Source: Chromera velia (taxonomy: Eukaryota; Sar; Chromeraceae). Taken from it: 10,210 nucleotides of DNA. Position 1 is the first letter of the stretch. Each line of letters opens with the position of its first letter. A program made the position numbers and the translations under genes. This document shows positions 1 through 7,149 of the stretch, piece by piece. The stretch lies in the NCBI GenBank assembly GCA_018398765.1, contig JAHBMJ010002333.1, positions 1-10,210 of the forward strand. Reading direction: 5' to 3'. The notes below the pieces were generated by a model, which was not told the DNA's origin, made no database searches, and saw only the letters and a program-made list of their open reading frames with translations.

Positions 1-194
<194 letters not shown>

Positions 195-199
<5 letters not shown>

Positions 200-798
200 A
201 CAATTGCAGACAGACAGACTAATGCGAAGCCATTTTTCATTTAAATTTATTAGAATTTGGAAAAAAAAAACTAGGAAGAAAAAATGAAAACGAATCTTCA
301 AACGATCGCATAAAGGGTAAGAGAGGAAAATAAAGCCTAGACTGCTGGGTTAAAGCATAAATACATGTAAGTAAAAGTGAAAGCTGCTGAAGGTAAAAAC
401 ATATCAAGAAGTATACACATCAGACCATTCAATGCTCATCCGTTTTTATATAGCCATGTCGTGTCCTTTCCGATTCCTGTCACACTCAGCACAATGCTAG
501 AGCACAATGTCGGAGATTGCATGTCAGAGTCTTCGATCTTGATATATTCAAAAATAAAAAATTGGCGCAAGTCATTGTAGCTCGCGGTTTTAGCCCACGC
601 GAGGCGTGTCTTTTTGCGCGCGCGACGCGCGAAAAATAACCCGTCGTCGTCCGATTATTTTGCGTTGAATATCGATCTTGCAACGCACGCGTATATACAA
701 TTATTTTTTTTGAAAATAAATTTTAACATCCATGCATATATTATATAGTCTTTGTTAATTCTCGAATGCTCGCGATCTGGGTCAATATTGCAATTTGA
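195..798. other. AT-rich noncoding stretch left of the first gene
   Basis: This stretch is rich in A and T runs, for example a run of ten A near 261 and TTTTTTT near 704. Only two short ORFs of under 70 codons fall here, and neither shows domain-like content. The one organised element is the hairpin cluster at 581-687, listed separately. The region probably holds upstream or promoter DNA for the + strand gene that follows, but I cannot point to a defined TATA box or transcription start. Confidence 0.6.
581..687. other. Three consecutive GC-rich inverted repeats (hairpin cluster)
   Basis: Three inverted repeats sit side by side inside AT-rich DNA. The first pairs CTCGCG (581-586) with CGCGAG (598-603). 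The second pairs TTTTT-g-CGCGCG (611-622) with CGCGCG-AAAAA (626-636) around a three-base loop, with one bulged G. The third pairs TGCGTTG (661-667) with CAACGCA (681-687). The pairing is read directly from the sequence. A structured noncoding RNA, a cruciform-forming regulatory site or an old mobile-element end are all possible, and nothing chooses between them. Confidence 0.6.
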
Positions 799-1068
799 AT
801 GGATCGACCTCAAGCGCCTAAAATTCTTCTTTCACACCCACACATTTCGCTATTTGAGACCTCCAATGCAGATCTTTCTTTGTATTGCGAGCAAAGGGGG
901 CTGAGAGTCAGAAGATTAAACGCTGCGCATGTTGCCCTGAGACGCAGGCATGCAGAAACTCGGCGTTCCAGAGCACACATCGATACATTGACCTCGCGAG
1001 ACCGCCCAGGCTTCCGCTCAAACAAAATCAAGTTCTGCATCTCCCCACAGCTGTGTTCTTGAAGCCGA

Positions 1069-2155
1069 ATGAACGTTGGTGCAACCATTCGTCGTGCGGC
1101 TGCACAAGCAGGCCTCACCTTCCAGACGAACGGAAGAAATAATGATTGTTCCTCCATCTCCTATCTCTCCTTCTTCACCGCTCCCTTTCGGAAGTACAAA
1201 GCCGCCCCACAGAAAGGTCTAGATCCTCTTTCTGAGAATCAGTGGGTGCGATGCTTCGTGTGTGGTGAGGAGGTGCGCATGTCGGAAGTGGATCTCCACG
1301 GAGACCTCTGCTGCGGGACCCCCGCCCAGCAGGTCTTTTCCAGAGACGATCTGAGAATGCATGGACATTTTAGACTTTGCCGTCCCCATCCGGATAATCC
1401 ACCCCTTCGTTGATCATCTGTGCAAGAGAGGACGCGCGCCTCGCAACTTTCGCCGTGCCCATGTGAGAGTCATATCGATTTCTGAAGAGGCATTCAATGC
1501 CTGGTGGGTGTCGCACATCGAGAACTTCGTTGGCACGTTTCTGCACTGGGAAAATTCAGCTAGCGACATTCGGACGTCAACAGGCTTCGTTGACGCCGAT
1601 CGTCTGTGGCCGCTTCTACTCCAGTGTCAGTTGCAGACATGCGGCACGTTTGCGTGCATGATGGAGGACGGATCTTTTGTGCTGCTGTCAAAGTGGAGAC
1701 CGCACAAATTTCAAACGGAGATTCCCAAATCTCTCCAAGACTCAGAGCGCTGGAAGGGCAACGACATTCAAGATGCACTCCTCAGGAGGGCATTCCCTGC
1801 TGTGCTCGTGCACAGCCTCAGAGAGCCGTATCACTTCGGCCAGCCGCGTTCTGCAAGTAGCTTCTGGCACTACGTAGCCGTGCATGCTGAGGAGATCAAG
1901 CACACTCGTCTGTATCCATTCCTTGACAGAGAGATCGACCGATTTCTGTCTGACAACCCAGGGACCTCCCATCTCTACGACGGTGTGTACCCGATAGGCT
2001 CGCGATTCTTCCAGATGTCCGTCAGCCTGGCGCAGCAGATGCATGCTCGAAGTCGCAGACAGAGGGAGGGAAATCTGATGGGGGGATCTGGGCACATTCG
2101 GTATGACGAGTCGACTCGGGCGAAGGAGGCGGCGACGGTGTGGCGAGATCCATGA
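1069..2155 (+). CDS. Putative protein with UBZ4-like zinc finger (probably two exons, frame change)
   Basis: I do not recognise this protein as a whole. The frame opened by ATG 1069 runs to 1413. It contains Cys62, Cys65, His77 and Cys81 with spacing C-x2-C-x11-H-x3-C and a CFVCGEE start. This is the spacing of the UBZ4 ubiquitin-binding finger of RAD18-type DNA repair proteins. A second open frame of 264 codons, shifted by one register, begins at ATG 1361 and ends at TGA 2153-2155. It is rich in Trp, Phe, His and Arg (for example KWRPHKF, SFWHYVAVHAEE, PIGSRFFQ) and has no family signature I know. A phase-0 intron from CAG|GTCTTT (1333) to GTGCAAG (1426) would join the two into about 330 aa and keep the finger. 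A phase-1 intron 1265-1373 (GTGAGG...TTTTAG) also fits but removes most of the finger. A frameshifted pseudogene, or two separate ORFs, cannot be excluded. An in-frame TGA lies at 1060, and the same frame is open from 799, so an upstream exon is possible. Confidence 0.42.
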
Positions 2156-3310
2156 GGGGGTCCTCCTCCAGATTCAATCGGGTGCATGGGGGGATCAGAT
2201 GGGAGATCAAGGCTGAAGGGATGGGATCAATCGGTGAGCGGGGTGGGAAGCTCCTGCGTGTGCAGCTTCTCTTTGGCAGGCTGCTTTGCAAGCTGTGAAA
2301 CAAACGGAGTAAGTCAAACACTGCCTGAGTTGACATCTCAACCGATGCCCGACCAGATAGGCTCAGCAGTGATGATAACTTTTGAAATGCAAGCACACGC
2401 CAGCAATCACTAGTCAAAGTCTCAAAGACGATGTGGCATTGAATCAGACCCATTGATTCCTGTCTGAAAGTCACGAGGAAAGCTATTGAGACGAGTCATG
2501 CACAGAAGAGGGCGTCAGTGGACAGGCCTGATTCTATTGTAGCCCTCATTTGCTGATTGATTGCTCGTTCTCTATCGCCAGTTTAAATTTGTTGATCCCT
2601 AGGTCGATCCCCCCAGTGCATTCTAGATTGCATTGAATGATTCACAGAATGAAAAAGAAAAGGATTCAGAAGTAACTTAAAGCTAGACTTGAAGCAGTTG
2701 GCAAAGATGTTAAATTGGTTAAGCACTGGGACGGCTGAGCCAAAAATGATCTTTTGGCCTAGCTTTTGGCTAGTTGATTGACTTAACTTACCCTATATTA
2801 TTAAATTTAGCTAATTAAATACTTGAGCATGTTTCTCTTATTCAATTTTCAATGCCAATTCATTCTAGAGCATCATTAAATCACTTAGCACTTATCATGT
2901 AAGTTGTGACATAATGCCTAGCATAATGCCTAGCATAATGCCCCCTAAGTAATTTCATGTAGCCCAAGCAATAACCACTAGTATTAAAGACTTATTCAAT
3001 AAATTTTGACGTGTTATAATACGATTATTGTTTTATTTCTAATTTTGTTTACAACTTAAGTTTACAAGAAGATGTACTAGCAAGATTTCAATTGAAGATG
3101 TATGTATATCTTTCAACTAATCTTGTACTTGGCGGACTGCATTGAAAACCTCTTTCACTCTATTGTTTCTTCGTAAATTCAAGCTACATCACTAAAAATT
3201 AAACGCCTACTTAATCACTGGCGTTAAACGACCGTAATTGACACTGCATACAGTTAAATTGAGTTAATTAATTGCTCAAATGTGTGTCATCTCTAACACA
3301 ATCGCAAACA
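2156..3310. other. AT-rich intergenic region between convergent genes
   Basis: This region lies between the stop of the left + strand gene and the stop of the - strand amine oxidase, so both 3' UTRs must be in it. From about 2570 onward it is strongly AT-rich with no credible ORF. AATAAA occurs on the + strand at 2998-3003. On the - strand it occurs at 3037-3032, about 275 nt past the amine oxidase stop. Both are possible poly(A) signals but could arise by chance in AT-rich DNA. A short inverted repeat pairs AACGCC (3202-3207) with GGCGTT (3220-3225). I found no transposon termini or RNA gene. Confidence 0.6.
2910..2942. repeat. 12-bp tandem repeat, about 2.75 copies
   Basis: The unit CATAATGCCTAG repeats twice exactly and is followed by a partial third copy (CATAATGCC). 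It sits in AT-rich intergenic DNA. It is a small local duplication, and no function can be assigned. Confidence 0.85.
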
Positions 3311-3626
3311 CTAGCTTTCTTTGAGTGGTGCAAGGCTCTCCAAGCAGTTCTGAGCAGCGTGCTCTGCTGAAATGATTGCTGCATGCACGGCTCCACAGAA
3401 ATTCAGTTCAAATGCCTCTCCAGCAAAAAACATCCTGCACAGTGCATCCATCAACCAAAGTGAGATCCAAACATTCTAAGCAGGCTTCCTTTGCCAAATG
3501 CATCCCGCCATACAGGAGACATAGGGTTTTCCCTCTCTTCCATACAATTCCTTGCACACTCGTCGAGAGCGTATGAAAGCATATGCCCATGCTTGTTCTC
3601 TCTCTCCTCTATATCTCTTTTTCTCC

Positions 3627-3666
<40 letters not shown>

Positions 3667-4391
3667 ACCAAAAAGGAAGCAAAACAAGAAGAGGACCAAA
3701 AAGGAAGCAAAACACGAAGAGGACCAAAAAGGAGGCAAGACAAGAAAGAGGACAAAAAAGGAAGCAAAACACGAAGAGGACCAAAAAGGAGGCAAGACAA
3801 GAAGATGGACCCACCAGTCGCCATGAGACGCAGACATCCTCTTCGCTCTCTCCTCTGCCCCCGCTTCCCCCCCTCCAGGTCTTTCCAGAAATCCATACCC
3901 ATACGACGTCCCGAATTCCGGCGTCTCCTTCCAGAACGTCACCCGATCCCACACCACTTCAGGAGCCATTTCCTGCGATTTCTCCTCAGTCCTTCGGCGT
4001 CCATCGTCTTCTCCCGAAGGAAAAGAAGAAACAGACTGCAGATGATGCTTCCGAAGGGCTCTCCAAATGACCGCGCACGCACTCTTTGCAAACGACTTCG
4101 CCTGTAACGTCAGGCACAGGGGACAAAGAACAACAGGAAAGCACAGCGGGGGCTGACCAAATGCTGCACACACTTCTGCATGGAGGTGAAGCCATGCATG
4201 CGCTGCATGTGCGCAGTCCTCGGGTCCTCTCGGGCATGCATCCCTCTGTTCTTCTTTCTTTATCTGGAAATGAACATCCTCCCATAGGATGCATGAAAGA
4301 AGCGGGATAGGATAAGACTGCTGGTCTCTCTCCTCCGTTTCGAGGAGTCGCCATCCATTCCCTTCGGCTCTCTCTCTCTCTCTCTCTCTCC

Positions 4392-4430
<39 letters not shown>

Positions 4431-4655
4431 TGTGTGTGTGTGTGTATGTGTGTGTGTGTGCGTGTGTGTGTGCCTATCTATCTGTCGGTGTACTGGGTGT
4501 ATGTTTGCTACTTTGCTTTCCGTTTTCTGTCTCAACCCCTCTGTGTCCGACAGTCTTCTTACTGGAAGTCACGGCACCTCTCTTGTGTGTCGCTTGTGGT
4601 TCCCCTTTTTTGACTTCCTGAGGTTTCTCGCTTCTTTGGAATTAAGATGAGAGGC

Positions 4656-4690
<35 letters not shown>

Positions 4691-4829
4691 ATGTACCGGA
4701 TGGATCAATTCTTCCCCCTGCATGTCCTTTTCCATTCAATTTCTGTTATGACATGCAAGTCGGCTGACATACCTTTTTCTCATGGTCGCTTCCTGTGAAG
4801 GCATCTGCAAACTTTCCTGCAAGAAGAGA

Positions 4830-4894
<65 letters not shown>

Positions 4895-4924
4895 CACAGA
4901 GAGAGACACAGAGAGAGACACAGA

Positions 4925-4997
<73 letters not shown>

Positions 4998-6617
4998 GGA
5001 GAGAAAGAGAGAGAGTGTCACTCAAAACACGAAATGCCAAAAGAAGAAAGAGAAGGGGTCCAAAGGGAGGCAGCACCTGATGATAGGCAACGGAGAGCCG
5101 GAGCAAGAACACGATCGAAGGAATTAATCACATCAGCCAACACGCATCGTTCACAGGTCCCCATTCTTTTTCTTTTTCCGAATGTCTGTGAACGTACCGA
5201 CTAGGGAAAGGCTCAACACCGGCACGCCCTTTGTGTGTTGGTGGTTCTCAAAAAGCATTGCAGGAAGGGAAACCGCCCCCGCCTCTTTACTCTTCCCGTC
5301 CGTGTGCCCCTCGCAACTGCTGCTGCTCACATTCCTGTCCCGCCACTCGCACACATGCCCCTCAAACCCGCCCTCTTTTTCTTCTCCCCGCTTCCTGTCT
5401 CCAGTCCCTGCCCCTGCCGAGCCAAGTGAGGCGTCAGACGGCAAAACACCCACAAAGGCGGACTCAACAGGAGGGAAGGCGAAATATGAGGACGAAGAAG
5501 AGGTGTTCCCAAACCCCAGAGCGACTTTCTTGTAATGTACCGTTTCGAAAGTCTGAAGTGATTCACGTTTCCCTTCTGAAAATTCTGGAGAGACATCTAT
5601 GTTCTGCACAGCAGCGGAAGAGACTGCACAAACCACGCGATGGCATCTAACAACCTCCCCGGAATTCACCGTCACCGTCACCCCCCTGTCTTCCTGCTTT
5701 CCACTGCCGCCACTCCCGTCCCGTTCAATCCTTTTGACCATTCTCCCGAGGCCAAAGAGAGGCTTCACATCTGCCTTTTGGGCCCGTTGTTTATGGAGAC
5801 CTTCTGCCCGTTCTCTAACCCCCCTAATCAAAGTCGACATACCCGTCTCGCACACCACAACGCTGTGTGCGCCCTGGAAGCTGCCTGCAAGCGAGTCGTC
5901 ACTCGCATCCTCGAATGCATGCACAGAGTCAGCTCCCATGCGGGCTAACGGTATTCCGTGGTATGCTTCTATCATATGACCAAACAGGAGAAGCGTGCGT
6001 CGGAGAAGGGAGGAGGACGGTGCCGTCTCCTCCTTCAAGTTTTCAGACAACCAATCGCCGAGAAAAGTCCGAGCGTCCTTCCATCCACATGGCTTTCCAC
6101 TGTCCACCGCCGCACTATAACCTCTGTATGCCTCAATCACACTTCCCCACAACTCCTGCGCCCTTGCCGTCTCCTTCGGAGACAGCACGCGCTCTTCCAC
6201 AGGATCAACCAATAAGAGCTCCCCCCTGGTCAGCAAGTCCGGGCGCATCCATGGATTCTGTAGTGCTGCTGCCTTGAGGCTCTGTGAGACGTTAACGTCT
6301 GGGGGGAAGTACGCGAGCATCGGGTTCCCTCCATCTACCCCGTGCACCCAACCCGCCCCGTGCTCGAAACAGTAGGGCTTCTCAAACACCCCCCTTATGA
6401 CCTCGGTGTAAATTCGGCCCCCAAGCCGCGTGCTGTCGGCCTCCAAGACCAGCACAGAGAGAGTTGGATCTCCCTCCATGAGCTTCACAGCTGCAGTCAG
6501 CCCTGCCACCCCCCCGCCCACAACGATCACATCCACAGCAGCAGGAAGATCCGTGGAGGGGGGGGCAGACAGGGAGGAGACGGCACTCAAATCGGGAGGA
6601 TCTTCACCGTTTCTCAT
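3311..6617 (-). CDS. Flavin-containing amine oxidase (polyamine oxidase/LSD1-like), 4 exons
   Basis: The model, on the - strand, is exons 6617-5198, 4816-4773, 4101-3815 and 3434-3311, which gives 624 aa. Junction phases match exactly (1, 0 and 2). The donors are GTACGT, GTATGT and GTGGGT, and every acceptor ends in CAG. An in-frame TAA just upstream makes ATG 6617 the first possible start. Members of this family oxidise amines with FAD and O2, releasing H2O2. Visible motifs are the FAD dinucleotide fold [11 protein letters not shown] (30-40), acidic Glu59, LGGR (65-68), HGAGWVHG (86-93), YKKVALGF with the flavin-proximal Lys at about 364, PVLSLSLVG before the first junction, [16 protein letters not shown] (about 543-558, the family's W...GSYSY region) and FFAGEA (586-591) followed by [15 protein letters not shown]. 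The AGWVHG block with GNP suggests the polyamine oxidase/LSD1 group; the substrate cannot be read off. A Gly/Ser/Glu-rich insert spans about 395-447. No signal peptide is evident. The gene is divergent from USP5. Confidence 0.9.
3597..3663. repeat. Compound microsatellite (CT)n(GT)n in amine oxidase intron 3
   Basis: A pyrimidine-rich CT tract (3597-3630) runs into a clean GT run (3631-3663) and abuts the 28-bp tandem array. On the transcribed strand it reads as (AC)n followed by a purine tract. It lies in intron 3 (3435-3814), so the lysine-rich and serine-rich ORFs that cross it are not genes. Confidence 0.93.
3663..3803. repeat. Minisatellite: five tandem copies of a 28-bp unit
   Basis: The copies begin at 3663, 3691, 3719, 3748 and 3776, each opening with GAGGACCAAAAAGG or a one-base variant; the third copy is 29 bp. 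Copies 2 and 4 share an ACACGAA ending, and copies 3 and 5 share GGAGGCAAGACAAGAA. The array therefore looks like a two-unit block of about 57 bp that was duplicated after one initial copy. It lies wholly inside amine oxidase intron 3 and ends 11 bp from the exon 3 donor. On the transcribed strand it is pyrimidine-rich. Confidence 0.93.
4368..4472. repeat. Compound microsatellite (CT)n(GT)n in amine oxidase intron 2
   Basis: CT dinucleotides at 4368-4395 switch to GT dinucleotides with TATG and CGTG interruptions up to 4472. The array is inside intron 2 (4102-4772, 671 bp). Open frames across it encode only Cys-Val or Thr-His repeats and are not genes. Confidence 0.95.
4655..4690. repeat. (CAGA)9 tetranucleotide microsatellite
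   Basis: Nine uninterrupted CAGA units lie in amine oxidase intron 2, about 80 bp on the intronic side of the micro-exon donor. It is the complement-type counterpart of the CTGT run at 10081-10108. Confidence 0.96.
4773..4816 (-). other. 44-nt micro-exon (exon 2) of the amine oxidase
   Basis: On the - strand, TTCTTGCAG precedes this segment and GTATGT follows it. It completes the Gly codon left in phase 1 by exon 1, then encodes [14 protein letters not shown], and ends in phase 0 exactly as exon 3 requires. The resulting LVG-KFADAF fills the position of the family's conserved AGEAA-type segment between the strand PVLSLSLVG and the helix [11 protein letters not shown]. Without it the frame does not continue into exon 3. 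It is too short for ORF-based gene callers and is likely to be missed or mis-joined in automated models. Confidence 0.85.
4830..5015. repeat. Long AC/AG compound microsatellite in amine oxidase intron 1
   Basis: On the + strand this reads (AC)n, (AG)n, GACA and GAGACACA mixtures, (AC)n, then (AG)n. On the gene's own strand it is a run of about 180 nt of CT and GT units ending 13 nt before the CAG acceptor of the micro-exon. It takes up about half of intron 1 (4817-5197) and acts, at least by position, as a giant polypyrimidine/GU-rich tract. Confidence 0.95.
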
Positions 6618-7149
6618 CGCTGGCAGGAATTAACTGTGGAAGCTCGTTTCTCCACGCACTAAGCGTCTTTGTTGAAACATTTCAACATATAGTCGACCAT
6701 AACTTTGACACATGCACTGGTGCAAATGGCTGTACTCATATATACATATATATGCTCACTCCTTACCGACGAGATCGGCCGGACGATTCGAAGGGGGGTG
6801 CATGGTTCAACCGTGCATGCATGGTTGGGGCGCGCGGCGCGCGCCCGGCCCCCATGCAGCGCCCCGCCACCCGGGGGCCCCGGCCTGCCCGCCAATGCCC
6901 GCCATGATGCAGATTGATGCAGTGCACTGAATTCATACCGTGCACGGATGATCAGTTCAGTTGATGGCTCGGTGGCTGTCAAACGTTTCCAGGAAAGTGC
7001 GGCATGGTGCAGGAAATTTCTTCACATTCCTCGAGCTTCGTGCAGCACTATTAGCAGCGTGGTTCGTGCTTGTGCTGACGAAGATTGATCGGTCTGACTG
7101 AAAAGAAGCAGTCTGAGAGAGTCAGTGAAGAGAGAAAGTGCGAGAGAAG
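6618..7149. promoter_or_regulatory. Divergent intergenic region, probable bidirectional promoter
   Basis: The start codons of the amine oxidase (- strand) and USP5 (+ strand) lie head to head 532 bp apart, so both promoters and 5' UTRs must share this DNA. Visible elements are an AT run of TATATA repeats at about 6736-6754, the GC-rich palindromic core at 6799-6883, an eight-base TGCATGCA at 6814-6821 and further TGCATG/CATGCA words at 6711, 6799 and 6853. The USP5 leader is purine-rich (GAGAGA) just before ATG 7150. No transcription start is directly evident. TGCATGCA-type words are known ApiAP2 targets in apicomplexans; use here is inference. Confidence 0.6.
6799..6883. repeat. Nested palindromes in the GC-rich core of the divergent promoter
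   Basis: Three palindromes are stacked. TGCATGGTT-c-AACCGTGCA (6799-6817) has one G/T mismatch. A larger imperfect palindrome (6818-6858) has outer arms TGCATGG and CCATGCA and a perfect inner stem, GGGCGCGCG-g-CGCGCGCCC (6828-6846). CCGGGG-g-CCCCGG (6871-6883) is perfect. TGCATGGTT is also a direct repeat, at 6799 and 6818. The core is almost pure GC within otherwise balanced DNA. Confidence 0.85.

Noticed and set aside
2022-2474. 150-codon - strand ORF rich in Pro and Ser
   Set aside because: It overlaps the end of the + strand 264-codon frame and intergenic DNA, shows no domain pattern, and its composition mirrors the opposite strand.
2570-3300. AT-rich block as a possible MITE or transposon
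   Set aside because: I could not find terminal inverted repeats, target-site duplications or a transposase remnant; only short internal repeats are present.
3663-3803. Possible CRISPR-like repeat array
   Set aside because: The 28-bp units are directly adjacent, with no unique spacers, and lie in a eukaryotic intron.
3552-4107. Two long + strand ORFs rich in Lys, Arg and Gln repeats
   Set aside because: They translate the 28-bp minisatellite and GT microsatellite antisense to amine oxidase intron 3 and exon 3. Two frames are open at once because of the repeat composition.
4260-5204. ORFs encoding Cys-Val, Thr-His, Ser-Leu or Arg-Glu repeats on both strands
   Set aside because: They are translations of dinucleotide microsatellites within amine oxidase introns 1 and 2.
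5182-6277. Several + strand ORFs of 100-140 codons opposite amine oxidase exon 1
   Set aside because: They are antisense shadows. The - strand frame carries clear FAD-binding and amine oxidase motifs.
6799-6817. tRNA T-arm-like GGTTCAACC
   Set aside because: No acceptor stem, D-arm or anticodon arm fits around it, and the loop lacks the expected closing C. It is explained by the local palindrome.
7138-7149. Upstream GTG as the USP5 start
   Set aside because: Eukaryotic initiation favours ATG. ATG 7150 follows directly in frame with A at -3.
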